Below are positions 13,395 to 26,975 of a DNA stretch of 64,000 bases, in pieces. The notes beneath the pieces are model-generated. The model had not been told where the DNA came from. It was given only the letters and a program-made list of their open reading frames with translations, and made no database searches. Source of the DNA: Leptoclinus maculatus. Lineage: Eukaryota > Chordata > Actinopteri > Perciformes > Stichaeidae. A program made the translations under genes and the position numbers. Each line of letters starts with the position of its first letter. Positions within the stretch are counted from its first letter, which is position 1. The DNA is taken from the NCBI GenBank assembly GCA_032191485.1, contig JAVDOI010000009.1, positions 20,890,843-20,954,842 of the forward strand. The letters run 5' to 3'.

Positions 13395-16300
13395 TACAGA
13401 CATCACACGTACATACAGAACAGCTGTCTCATGGTTTCACACTCCCTCCAGGCTTGCAGATGATGGATGTGAGTGGAATGTAACCTTATTTAGAAAGCAA
13501 ATAACATTATCTTGATGGGAAAAGCTGACATTTACACTATCTTAATTCAAATCTTTTAATGTTTTTGAATGTGATGTCAGCTTCGCTTTGAAAACACATT
13601 ACAAACACTGTCTAAACAAAAATCTGAGTGGTTTTACATATTTAGTGAGAAGCTCAACACTATCTTTCTGTTTGAGGAATTATCTACAATCAACCCCCCT
13701 CCTTCAAAGATACACATACATTCACGTATTTTTGGACTTGGGCACTATGAGGTTGACAGAAGAGGCCCCACATGTTTCTCCAAAAGATGAATAATGCTGT
13801 AATTTGTATTTTTACACTTTTATAAAGATCTATTTTTCTATAGATCACATACATAATTGACCCTTTATTAAGCCCAAAACCCTTCACTTACTGTCTGTCA
13901 AACTACTTATTCTAGCATTAGGGAAAATAGTTTACAATGAAAACAGAGCAGTTTATCACTCGTAATTGTTGAAACAATGGGTCTACAGAGGTAGTAGACA
14001 AAAGCAGTTCTCCCATTACTAACTGGCAACTGTCGTCTGCTGATTTTGGCAGCTGTAGCTTGCTAGCTACTTATCGTAAATCAATCAGAAGGTATATCAC
14101 TACCGCCAATATAACTACACGTAAAAGTAGATTTAGGGGTAAACTGTCCCTTTTAAAGCAGAACAAATAGTGTTAAATCCCTTCCTTACTTCTGTGACTT
14201 TGACTAACAAGATGACACCACCCTCGTCAATTAATGACACATAAAACGACACCAGAGTCACATTTTATGCTTTTATTTTACTTTCTCTAATATTACATAC
14301 TGACGCACATTATAATTTACATCACAATTAATATGACTCTATTATTATTATTATATATAACAGTGTGGTCTGATGGTAAGACGAACGAATAAGTCTGGTG
14401 GTCTGTTTTTAATACAGCACGCTGTTGTACAAGCATTTCCTTTATAGATCTATGGCATATACTATTAGTATGTTTGCTAATGGTTCAGCTGTTAATGTAA
14501 ACTAACAAGCCTAGTGAGTAGATGTCACTTTAAGGGATCCATAGATCAGAGATCACATTAGAATGAACTGTTAATGAATTAGGTCTATCTGTCATTGCCA
14601 CCAATGTGCCATGGGACAGCACAGAACCTGTACTTGTTGATTGTGGTAGCTGCAGCTGTGGGGGTATCAGATTTCCCCGGAGTGTCCGTGAGGCTCAGGC
14701 GGGCTGAGAAAAGAGCGAGCGTCTGGTGGCTGAGGCGCAGACAGACACAGCCTGCTGACCTTTGAGCCAGTTGCTGATTCCGCTGGTGGAGGGTAAATAA
14801 TGGTGACGTGCCTGTCACCTCGGGGTACAACTGCTCGGAAGTTTGGGGGTGGGGGAGCTGTCATAAATTCACCAGAGGGGCCAGATTGGGTGGTCTGCTG
14901 CCTCAACTGAAGGGCATTTCCATTTAGCTGTAGTGGAAGCTTAATGAACTAAATGCAATGACAGCAAAAAGGGCAATTCTAACACATCACTCATCACTAA
15001 ACATGGCTGCTGAGGCATTAGCAAACAGTGTGGCCGCTTCCAGTGCAACAACCACCAGAATGACCCCGAATGAGCAAATTATATGAGCTATTTTGCTCAT
15101 AATTTAAAGCTCAATGAATCAAAATATTGTCTCAAATGACTATTTGCAAAATTAAAGGGGTCGCTCATAGTGATGAACCCAGTGATAAATATCAGTTGTG
15201 CAGCTTATTGGAGCTTTTTTCTTTTTTTTTGCCACTTTTGGCTCATTGCTTTGCGTTTACTGTATGTTCGGGTCACATTGTTGTCATCAAACCAATTTCC
15301 AGCAGCAGCAGACAGCTGTTTTTTAACTAACAAGCTCTGATAAACTGACTCTACTGTATCTGAACAGCCGACTAATACAAATATATTTCCTCCATTAGTC
15401 AGTGTTTCAAAACACAAGTTGGCCAGTTTAAGACCACCGCAGCTGATAAAGGTGACAACATCGGAAGTCACTGAAAAGTGCATCTATTAAACTATGGCCT
15501 TGAAAGATAAATGCCTAAATCTAATTTACAAAATCAATTCAGTTCATTCGTCTCCTTCCGTTGGTAGAAAGCTCCCTGCACCAATATGCCACTTCACAAC
15601 TTCAGCAATCAATAGAAAATAAAAGCCTGACAAAGATTTATAGTGGGAGCACCAGCTTAAGAATAAATGAGTTGGAGGAAAAAAGGGAAGTGTGTTCCTT
15701 TTGTCCACAGAATGCGGTCAATACATGGGAAACATATGAGTTGCTGGTGACAATATAATTGTGTGGTGGCAATTGTCTCCTCCAAAGCAAACGGCACCGT
15801 TTGTTCTTGTCCCGGTGTAAATAGAAAGTTGTAATTTCAGATTGTTATCGTTGGTATGGTTGAATTGGAGACTCTAATTGTTAGATTTCTTTTCACTCTG
15901 TAGATAAAAGCTCCGACACCATTTGGCTGATAGACATTGACAAGGAAATCCCGTTTTAAAGATGAATGTGTTTAAAAAAAAAGCATGTTACTGGTGTAAA
16001 CCACAGCAAGATGTAGCATTGCTACTCGTTTAGTGGCCAGTGGGCAACTGCAGTATTTTACTGACAGAACAGCAGATGCCATCTGACAGATAAATGGATA
16101 GAGGCCAATGGAAAGGTGGTTTAGGACATTTTTTACATTTGTTGCACATTAACACTAAGAAATGAATGCTTTTCCAGTGTTTTCTGTGATATGATGTTGA
16201 AAGGACAGGTTGCCTTTAAAATGTGTTGTGTAAATGATTATCCTTAACATCCTCATTAAATCAAACTATGACATTTGTTTTTAGCCATTGAATGTATTTA

Positions 16301-16764
16301 CGTTCTGTAATTACTTCTCTTTATAGTATTTTCTTCCACCATTCCTGTGCTGGATTCAAATTACCTTTCTTATAACAAGGGACTTACAGGGGATTGTATA
16401 TTCATCTCATCGATATAATTGGTACTGCGTTCTTTTTTTATCACCAATACAATATACTGCTAATGGAAACCAAACATTTCCCATTGCTGCTAATTCACTT
16501 TAAAAGTGTTCAATTGGCGAAACAAGGAGTTGGTTATATAGCGAACAATTTCGAATATCGTCATGCTGGTAAAAGGCGGATTATTGACTGACATCTTAAT
16601 GAATCAACTTGAGTTGGTTTGGCTGCATTATGAACGGATACACACAGTTGCTCTCCTGTTGTATGTACGACAAAGCTGCACAAGTGTTTGCTGTGGTATG
16701 AAGCCTCACTTGCTGTCGTCACAGGTAACCACGGGGATCACCAAATCAACCAGGACTGAAATCT

Positions 16765-16900
16765 TAAAGGGGAACTCCACTGATTTTACTCATCAAAGTC
16801 TGTTTACATGTCTCGGGGAGTAGAATACAAATGTATAAAGCCTTTTGAGGCTCCAGATGGAGCTTTGAGAAAATATAATCTGGGGGTGTGTAGTTAGAAA
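16765..16900. repeat. Probable dispersed teleost repeat (fragment)
   Basis: AAAGGGGAACTCCACTGATT followed by CATCAAAGTCTGTTTACATG and GGGGAGTA is, from memory, the end of a nonautonomous element common in percomorph fish. Only the end is clear; the rest is truncated or too diverged to follow. Confidence 0.4.
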
Positions 16901-19900
16901 AACATTTACCTTACCCGACCTCTGTCTGCTCCTGATTTTAATAAATACATTTTATTACAACGCCTTCAGAATAGTCTCTGAAGCACACACTACGTCGAGC
17001 ATTTCAATCTGTTATTTTTAGAAGGAACCTAAATACAATAACAGAACAATAACATATGGCCGAGCGTAATGTCCAGATGTCAACACGGAAGCGTTGCCGT
17101 CCTCTTGCGAGTCGCAACGTGAGCATCTGTGAAGTGAATAAATGTAAAAATACAGTATATATGCAATTCGATGTGTCTTACCATGAACCCACAAGCCTTG
17201 GTCATGTGTTCCGGATCCTTGAGTATAAGCCCTGGCCGTTCACACAATGAAAAAAAGACTAAGGGCATAAACATGCCAGAGATTTTAAAAGGCTGAAGAT
17301 TGGACTGCATGTGTCACTAGCCAAGGGCAATTTCAGGGTGGAACTAAATGAATGATGATGATAATAACATCGCTGGTCACCCCTGCAGTTCTGTGAAATA
17401 CTTATCTGATGTATTTTTGATTCTCCAGTATGTCCAAAAGCTCTCCAGTCACTGGCGCCCAGTTGGCCATGTATTGTCAGCCCTGTGATTAAATGAAAGA
17501 ATTAAATATTCACGACAGTTTCACTAACTTTGCAAAGGCACTGCAATTTTCATGATTTCTTTACAGCATATGATAAAATAGTCATATTAGTCTTTATCAA
17601 TATTTTAACTTCTATGCTGATGATTTTCATGCTTTTCACAAAAAGATACAGATTTGCATGCTGCACACATTATTTTAAGAGTCTTATTCTTTTTTTGGTG
17701 AGCGCATACTGTGGACTAATGACCATGTGAATGAAATGAAGGCCATTTGTTCATTCGGACACTTTAATAACGCATAACTTAAATGATTCAGCGCTGCGCT
17801 ACATTACACTCGCACCACATGACCCCGGTGTAAAGACGACTTCTTGTCTCCCTCCTTAAGGTCCGGATTTCCTCAGTTTGTCTTCAATCCCAGGGGAGTT
17901 GGGAGATAACTCGGCCTGATCAAAGAATTTGAATGAATCATTCTGTAGTCTGTGGGCCTTTAGCTCCACGGAGAGCCCCACAGCCTGATTGGATTTTCCA
18001 CTTTCAGGAGCAATCCTCTGTAATGTCACTGACACCTCACTAAAGCAACACTGTCACAGCCTGTTATCTGGCTCAATATTCTCCTATTGGCATTTTCCTG
18101 TCGGTGTAGAGCAGGGGGAGCATACCAGCAAAATGAGACAAGAGAGAGAATATTCCCCTTGTTATTTCCTGCCAGCAAGAAAGGGAGGGAAAAAATTACA
18201 TTGACAGAAATACGAAGCGGCCTTTTATCTGCAGGGAGTCGGCTGTAACAGCATTTTGATAAAGGTAGAATTACAAAGAACCGTATCAAACTGTTAGATC
18301 CGCAAGTACAACAGCCTTTCATCAATTATGCTCAGAGACTAAACACGCAGGCTTATTGACTCTCGTGGGAACACAGCTTGTGTGTTTGTGTATTCCTATC
18401 AGGGCATGGTGGAATACTGTGCGTCTTGTATTTGTTTTGTGCGAGAACATAAATCATAAAATCTCGAAAGGAAACTTTGACGAATCCATAAGGGAACTCT
18501 TTTCAGTAGGAAATGGACAGACTATGCTTTTTGTTACTCTAGCCTGGAACACGGTATATAGATGGTATAAAAATGTTTCCCCCTCTTGCTTTTATTCACC
18601 TGAAATATGCTGCAAGCTTTAAAATAGTAGATGAAAGCTTTCTAGATTATTCTGTCAATTGTACTTATGTTACCTTATTATTTTCCCTCCCAGTTGGTAT
18701 CCTCCCTGATCATAATATATTAGTATCTGGATCCCTTATGAAAATATAGAATTTTGCTATCTCAGAGGGCATTTTTCATTTATGTAGCTCCAAGACTTCT
18801 ATTCTGATGAGGAAGTGCAAATGGTTTGACGTTTCCTTGCGGAAAATCTCCAAAGTTTTACCAGGAACCTTAAAACTTTTTTTCAATTTTCCACACACCA
18901 AAACAAGTGGGAGTGTGTCGCTTGTGTCAAAGTAATAAAAACTTTTAATAACGTACTGCATGCATGAAACTTTAAGTCTCAAAATAACTAAACAGGTGCA
19001 CAATCAATTTTCATGTGTGAGATGTTAAAGGAACTTTAACAGTTGGTTTTTGCTAACCTCACTTTATACATTGTGGAGAGACGAGAGGAGGAATTCATAT
19101 AAAGTTAAATATAAAAGTATATTTTTGTCTTTTTCATTACCTACAACCCAATATCTGCAGCAGAAGAGAATAGACAAGGGAGCACAATTATGAAAAGTGA
19201 TCTGAATGTACACCATGGAGATTTTTTTATTCCATAATGTATTCCATATTACAACGTTCTCACTGCAAGATCACAGTGGGGTACCCTATCTAATAATATA
19301 CAATATGTTGCAAGGCTTTTCAATTAGAAATGAGACAACAGCCAGTCTGCACAATTCATCTCTTATATGCTGGATGTCATGCAGTTATTCAGATCAGGAA
19401 GGCCTTTGAACTCCAGTGTATCTGATTTACCTCCTCTGCGAATCACTGCATATATTCCAGTGCTGAACAGTAATACATTACTTAGGAATTGGTAAAGTAA
19501 TTTTTTCAATAACAAGTAGTTTGAGGGATTGAGCTTTGCCTCCATTTGGTCAAGGCTTGGACATATCTCCCGTGTTCCACGTCCACAAACCGCTGCGGAC
19601 GTGTACCAGTCGTGCATGTCGTCCCATTCATACAATTGAAGGTTTGCGTCGGTCTGGCGCGCACGTTTCCCGATCCACGCTCCATTTCCGGTTGGTAGTA
19701 AATGCAATGAGTACTTGCACATCCATGTTAAACAGTCCCAACAATAATCCAGTTTCAACTTGCTGACCTCTTCCTGGCATCCGTCTTTTTGCATCAGCCA
19801 TGTGACATCACACAAGAAGACCAGCCTGGTCTCTGGCAATTTCACGAAATGAGCACAATATCTTAACCTCCCCCGGAAAGAAAAAATGAGAGAATGACAG

Positions 19901-19938
19901 TTTTCAATCCCAGCGGGATTACATGGCAGCTGTCCACC

Positions 19939-19962
19939 TAAAAAAAAAAAAAAAAAAAAAAA
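19939..19962 (+). repeat. Poly-A tract (about 24 bases)
   Basis: An uninterrupted A run preceded by CACCT and followed by GGTAGCAG. It could be a retroposon tail, but I see no target-site duplication or recognisable SINE body upstream. Confidence 0.7.
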
Positions 19963-21369
19963 AGGTAGCAGTTTGACACTGCAGCTTTACTTTTTACCGC
20001 TCTATTTCAGAGGTCCAGGTGGCGGATGGTTTATATAAGCTTGCATTGTTACCGCCAGTTTTCATTTTTTTTACAGAAGCTTACCTTGACATACATAGTA
20101 AGACGAATCTATGTCATGATTGGTGCATAAGCGATTTTGCGGTAAAGGGGTCTCATCTTTACACATGTATCCACAAGACATTTCAGGGCTCGTGGTCGTT
20201 TCTCTCTAACTCCTTTGTGTCTCTTTTGTTGCTGTTGGAAACTGGCACAGCACGGAACAGCCTGTTCCCAGGTGCAGTCATATCAAGGCTTGCACAGGAC
20301 AGCGATGTTTGAACACCCTAATCCTCAGCCTTCGTTCTTCCCAAACTTCAATAGCCGCCGCTGTTGCCACTTCCCCCACAACTGCCTCTGTAATGTTTTG
20401 CACACAAGCCCAAAGAGGGCCCGGGCTGCAAGAAACGTTCGTTAGACCTTCAAAGGGGAGCTGAACCTGCTTGATGATAAAACACTGTTTTGACCCATCT
20501 CTTTGAAGAGTGTTACAATACATGAACTGTACCAAAAGCCTGAGCACACATGCGCTGTACAAACGCTCTCATCCACACACACACACACGGGCATAGAGAA
20601 CATATGAAATGACATGGGGGAAAAGATGGATCGCAGGAGCGTGCACAGTCCGTTTTGCAGCAACCTTCAGATCAATCCAAAAACGAAAGGGCAGGGTTCT
20701 CGCCCTATCAGTATAAAAGAGTCTGTTGACCTTTTTAAATGAGTGAACGATACGCAAAGGTAAAGTAAACAGTGGTTTGTTTGCAGCATCATGGCAAGCT
20801 GTATTGATCCCTGTTCTCAGAAAAGGTCATGCACTTGAGAGGTGATTGTTATAAGATAAGCAAAAAACAGACCGTGAACTTTTCAGTTTTTTTCCCCGAG
20901 CGCGAAGGCAGACGATGCCATTTCATATAATTAGCTCCGTATTTTTTTCCGCAGTGGAGGTGTGTTCTCATTTCATGCACATTGTTGTGTTGTGTACAGT
21001 ACATCACTTTGGCCTGGCTTTGGCCGGACATCTGTGCTGACTCAGCAGCAGAGTTTTTGTGTGTGTGTGTGTGGCAGATCATTGGCTAACGAGGCAGTGT
21101 AATGTCTGCTAAATAGCTAATAACTTTAGTCTGAGGGATGACAGCCGGAAAAGGGATGAATGCACTCTCAGCAGTCCCCATTGCATTTAATGTCTATGAT
21201 GCTGTAGTCTTTTTGGCAATCAGGTCATCTTTGGTTGATGTCGCAAGTCAGGAAGTCGATATTTCCACACAAAAAAAAAACATCATCTATCTGTCTCCCT
21301 GTTTGCCTCTTCATTTATTTGTATGCCTTCCATGCAGGCGAATCCCCTGGCCAGAGGCAATGTGTATTC

Positions 21370-21620
21370 GGATTTACCATTTTGTGATGGCGATACCTCA
21401 GGAACTTTCAGAATTTCTTCAGATTTGGCACAAATGTCTACTTGATTAGAATTTGGTGGTCAAAGGTCACTGTGACCTCACAAAACACGCTTTTTGGCCA
21501 TAACTCAATACTTAAAATGCTAAATTTGACAATTTAATTGGATAAAAGCGATGAGAATTTGGACAGACGTGGATGTAAACTGCAGTATGACTGGTTTGCG
21601 GATGCATACAACCGCGTCGC
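21370..21620 (+). repeat. Dispersed teleost repeat containing a nuclear-receptor palindrome
   Basis: Phrases GTGATGGCGATACCTCAGGA, ATTAGAATTTGGTGGTCAAA and TTTTTGGCCATAACTCAATA are recalled from a high-copy fish interspersed repeat. This copy has no open frame and no obvious inverted ends. It contains the ERE palindrome listed separately. Boundaries are approximate. Confidence 0.5.
21464..21478. promoter_or_regulatory. Perfect oestrogen-response-element palindrome (candidate)
   Basis: The sequence AGGTCACTGTGACCT is a perfect inverted repeat of AGGTCA with a three-base spacer. This is the known consensus for oestrogen receptor binding and is also bound by related nuclear receptors. It lies within a dispersed repeat, about 10.8 kb upstream of the fat1 start codon. 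The motif is certain; binding and effect on fat1 are not shown. Confidence 0.45.
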
Positions 21621-24600
21621 CAACAACGCCATGGTAGCCACCCGTCAATCAGAACTCATGATTGACTCATGACAGTGTTTACTGACGGAAGAAATCAAGT
21701 GGGAGGGAGGTTCATTTTCTCATAGACTTATACAATCGTACTTTTTTTGGCACTTCGTCATTGGCTTCACTTTTCAGACACGGATGTGACCGCCTGGTTG
21801 TCTGTTTGTCCCTGTTTCCACATTTGAGTTTTCAGATGACAGCAAGAAAACCAAATTCAACTCCAAACTTTCTAAAAGTCTTTTTTAGAAAGTTGCTGGT
21901 GACACAATAATGTGCAATATCCCTATTTTCCAAATACGTACGACATTTTTATGATGCCAGTTGTGAACAGCTGTCCCTCTAAACCGGATGTAAACATAAT
22001 CCAGGTACGCGACATAAGAGGGCCTCAGAAACATTCCTCTTTGATCTCAAGACTCCTGTTAAAAGGAACCTTGCTTTGTGATTATGCATTGCACCGATAC
22101 TGTATTAATCAATTTAGAAAGCCATTTGCAGTATGTTAAACATGAGCAACCCTGACCACTCTTTGCTAATGAAGTATTGTATTAATAATTAGTTAACTTA
22201 ATTGTCTGCTGTGTTCAACTGCCAGAACTTTGACATCCAAATAAGCTTAATATGACAGCAGCATTACCAGTTTCAAGTTGTTGTTTTTTTTTTTTATACC
22301 AACAAATCAAAAACTTTACAATTGGATTAGTGAGTAAACCTGCTCCAAAGGCGACAAGGCTTTTCTGCAACAAGTGTCAAAATGTCAGCGAGTATTGTGT
22401 GTGATGTCATTCTTTGAGAGGCAGAGGGGGGGGATACTGATGTAATAAAAATAATCCTGAGCACTGCAAGCAGGCACATTTTGCCCAAATATATCCAATT
22501 GAATTAAGAAAAGGGCTGTCACTCATAGAGCGACTGTAGAGCTCCCACTGAGACGAGGAAGTTGATGAAAATGGAAGCGGTTATTCTTTCAAGGTCTTTT
22601 TTATTTTAGACTAAATGTGACACGATCGTGACCCTCCGCGCTGTGGCTTGGCTCTGTGCTTGCTTGCCTCTCGCTCATCTCTTCGTGCCGTTGTGAGTTA
22701 GCCAGACTGCCACTAAGAAAGAAAGAAGCCCATCAAACATTGATGAATGCCACTCTCCACCTGCTGCTCCAGTAATTTGCATCTCTGTCCTGCATGGCAC
22801 TGATTTGGAACTGAGTCTTGCAATACGGGACGTCAACACGCAAATGCACGCCAATCGTTATCTTAGAGCCAGTTCATTTATATAAAGTCTTACACATTTT
22901 AAAACACACAAGCATGACACACAGGCACACACACACGTAAACACACAGAACAACATATTGCCTTATTACAATGACGACGCTATAAGAGCCACCAGCACAG
23001 CCCTCTGAACATGTCCTGAGGGTAGATTAGCTTTCCATCGAAGCACTTTAAGCACATTTTCCTGCTGCGAGTCTTTGAAGAGACGAGACGAGAATGGCGT
23101 CCATCTCACAATGTCAGTTTCATGCACATAATGCACCGTGAGAATTATTATCTCTTCTGTTCCATGAGTGTTAGTAGCTTTGGGGAGCAAGACGCAAACA
23201 TGAAAAGATATTTCTGGCTGGCAATCTGGCCATCAAATCAACAGCCAAACAAGTGTTGATATTCAAATCAATTCAATGGGGTTTATATGCCATAATGGTA
23301 ACAAAACATGTACTGCTGTTCAATAAGCCGCCTCCCACTACCCCCCTTAGTTACTGTTGCTATGTCTTTACACATATTCGGTTGCACAAATGCAACCCAG
23401 TTGCCTGAAAAAACGAGTTGCCATTCTGCAAACCACGGATACGTTGAATGTCAACGCTTCTAAACCTGTAATACGTTTAATTTATGCGTTTCATATTGTA
23501 TATGTTTCATATTACGCTTGACAACAAGACAAGATCATGGTTGGTGTTAAAATAATTAGCTGTTTTGGGGGATGGGATTAGCGAATGGTTAATTGAGCGT
23601 AAAAGTGATCCATAGTTTTAGGTTACCTGTGGCAAAGAACTGGTGATTCACAGACTTCAGCAACAAGACACCTACAATTACACGTGTGTTGTTGTTGTAG
23701 TATAATTTGTACCGTCTGAACATGGCGGCCTGTCTGTTTGCCGCAGATGTGATTACACAAAATCGTGTCTGCAGGCAAGGACCAAGCACCCATCCTCTGC
23801 TGTGATTGTGCCAAGGACGCACGCACATTATTCCAGCACTTAGTCACACAAATGTTCTCTGTTTTGTACACAAAATGGAGAGATAAAGAGAACGAGGAAA
23901 ACTTTGGTAGGTCCAATTCACTCTAAGGAGAGATATGACATCCCCCAAGATCTGAGGATTAGGAGGCAGAGTGAAGGCCTCAGGCTATTCCCTAAAATGT
24001 CTAAATCTGAGACATTACAGTCATTTTTTTTTTTTTGGAGGCGAGACGAGATATGGCTCCTATTAGATAAGCAAATGTGACTGTAAATACATAACACACG
24101 ATTGCCAGAGGACTATGATTTGCTTGTTTTTGTACAACGAATGTGATTGAAGAGCGTGATGAAGGTCTGAATGGTTTCGTTTTATTTGCAATTTTCTGTT
24201 TCCTGAGCGTCAGTTTGTTTCAGGGGAAAATGTGTGCTGGGTGAGAGTGTAAGGCAACATCATCCTCAGGGGGTTCAAAGCACTCCCAATCCTCTGATTC
24301 ACTGTCTTAAAAGCCCTAAGCTGCAAATGAACATACAGCATTGGGTGTCTGCAGTTTTCAGTGGCTTGTGGACATGTGAAGCCGTCCTTGCAAAAGCAGG
24401 ACGTTTCTTGCTTGGGCCAGCTGTTTCTCGACTGATATGTACGAATTCACAACTACCACAGCAATGAGAAATTATCTGTGGTCCCAGGGTGGGAGATGAG
24501 TAGTGTGTGTTAACATGAAGTGGAGCGCAGCATCATTTTAATGTGCCACAACAAGAGGATGGAGGTTTCTCTACAAACACGAGCCTCCATTACAAGGCTT

Positions 24601-25216
24601 TACTAATCCATCCATGCAAAGCCATATCCAAAATGCGCCTTTTGTGTATAATCCCGACACAATTTCTGTGGGATTAGGATTTAGTATAAGGACAAAAATG
24701 ACTGGTGGAATACAAAGCATCAAAAATATCAGTCGGTGTTCAATTTGTTTTTGCTCCCCCACTGCCTCTCTATATATTACATCACATCAAAGAATGGCCT
24801 CTCAAGAGACAAAGCTGAAGTGCTTCAGAAACAAAAATGTAACCACATTCTGGATGTTGACATGTTGCTTGTGTGTGACAGTAAAACATACACTGCAGCA
24901 TCAGCGGTTTAGTCCGCACGCAAAAAGCAGATTACATTACTTTATCCTATACTATAACAATTCACTCTACTTCAGTCATTTTACTTGCATTGACACAGCA
25001 CAGATACTCTGCACCGAGCAGTCGTGATTAGCACACACTCTTCAGAGATATTATCTCCCCGAGCCACCTACTCGAGCAGACAGTCAATCAGCACTCTAGA
25101 GTCCACAGTCTCTGGAGGAGAGGAGGAAAGGTGATTTTACAAGAAGCGACAAAAATAAACATGTTTCAATGCATCTGAGCTACATGATTAAACATGTACT
25201 TCTCTGATAAGCTTGG

Positions 25217-25879
25217 TGGAATAGTTCAACATTTTGGGAATTGTGCTTATGTGCGTTGTGGTTGAGTAAGATATGAAGGGCACCACTTTCATGTTTGTCT
25301 ATTTAAATTTGAAGCTACAGTTAGCAGCTTGTTAGCTTACCGTAGCATAAAGACGGGAAGCCGGGCTAAACAGCTAACCCGGCTTTAGGTAACAAAATAT
25401 GACTACTAGCATCTCTGAAATCCACTAATTAACACAAATTAGCATTCTTACTCTTACGTTTTTGTACGGATTAAACAAATAATGTGTCGATTACTAAGCT
25501 TCACAGCTGCTCTTTTTTTTTTTTTTTAAACCTTCGGACAGTGTGAGACAAGCTGTTTGCCGCTGTTTCCAATCGAAATGCTAAGCTAAGCTAACCAGCT
25601 GCTGACCCCAGCTATGTATTTATGTACATTTGTACAAGAGTGGTATCAATCAGAACAAAAAAGATACAACGTCATTAGTAAGCTTTAGTGGTGCTGGTTA
25701 CTTTTGAACAAAGCTGTTAACCTGTCTCCAGTCTTTATGCTAAGCTAAGCTAAGCTACCTGGCTATACACTCACATCTGATTAACAAATGAGAGTAACTT
25801 CAATCTTCTCATCTAATCAACAAGAAATCATTTTGGAAGCAATAAATAACCATATTTCCCAAAATGTCTAATTATTCCT
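25217..25879. mobile_element. Foldback MITE (nonautonomous DNA transposon), about 660 bp
   Basis: The left end GGAATAGTTCAACATTTTGGGAA (25218-25240) and the reverse complement of the right end (25856-25878) agree at 20 of 23 positions. The arms also pair internally. The left arm has TTAGCTTACCGTAGCATAAA with GACGGGAAGCCGGG. The reverse complement of the right arm has TAGCTTAGCATAAAGACTGG and AGACAGG. The middle carries AAATGCTAAGCTAAGCTAAC, typical of this very common percomorph element. It has no transposase. I see no clear target-site duplication. A fragment of the same family lies at 41240-41385. Confidence 0.8.
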
Positions 25880-26224
25880 GTTAATATTAACATATTAATA
25901 CAAACTTGCAAATGGTGAAGTGATTACAATTTAGTTGCATCAGCAAAATAGTTTCACATTTCAGAAAAAAATACAATGAAGAAAAATATTTTAAAAATAA
26001 AATCATCATCAGTGCCCTTTCTCTTCTGTGACTAGATGGACCTTGTTCTCAGGACTAGTAAGGCGAACAGTCTGTTTACAGTGCATTTGGAATGCACTAC
26101 TGTGATCCATCTGGGGACGTCTCCAGGGACGGCCATCTTATTTGGCTTATGAAGCAGTGAATAACAAAGAGCCTCGAAATGCAACCCAGTCTGAGTCAAA
26201 TGCAGGGTTTATAAGCAGGGGAAA

Positions 26225-26241
26225 GGGGGGGGGGGGGGGGG
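26225..26241 (+). repeat. Poly-G tract (17 bases)
   Basis: A homopolymer of 17 G, a possible G-quadruplex former and a likely site of sequencing length error. Confidence 0.9.
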
Positions 26242-26959
26242 TATTGATTTCCCAGGGGACACGGTACAGGTTCTCATGATAACCTGAGAAGCGCACTGAT
26301 CTATTATACCCATTTTATTGTGCACTTGCATGCTCTCTTAAAGTAACACCACCAAATAAATAATGCAGTAATGTTAACTCTCCAAACAGGTTGCCCCAGA
26401 TATTGCACAGTGTCTTCTTGTGTCTTTCTTTTTTTAGGTAATTACGGAAGCTTCTATACAACCAAGGGGCTTTGCTGAGATAATCTCCTGCTTTGCTTGA
26501 GGCAGCATGGAGTCTTTATTTTCAGAGCACAGCAGTTTGTCTCCAGCTGCAGGGGCAATGTCAATTGTTTATTATTATTCCCCATAAATTTCTCATGTCA
26601 TTTTCTAAAAAAAAAACAAAAAAAACCTCCCCACACTTAAATAGTGTTCGTTACACTGTGTGATTTTGCGATAATATTCTCTCTCTGCACAGAGGCTCAT
26701 CTCAAGAACAGTGGCACCAGCTCTGGGAGGGTCAGGGTCTTTTTCTCGAGGACACTACAGCAGGATGGATATTGAATTATTCCAATCTCTCTTACAGTTA
26801 AGCTCAGCCTCAGGATTCAGATTCTACACAGATTGGAAGGTGGGAGAAACAGATACCTGGGTGCTCTATTGCTGCAGGCGCACTACAAATCATCTGTATC
26901 TTTTCCTGATCTCGCTGCAGTTTCAAGTTGCAGGGGAACCTACATTAGTCACGGGGGAT

Positions 26960-26975
26960 GGGGGGGGGGGGGGGG
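26960..26975 (+). repeat. Poly-G tract (16 bases)
   Basis: A homopolymer of 16 G preceded by GGGGGAT; no associated gene element is recognised. Confidence 0.9.
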
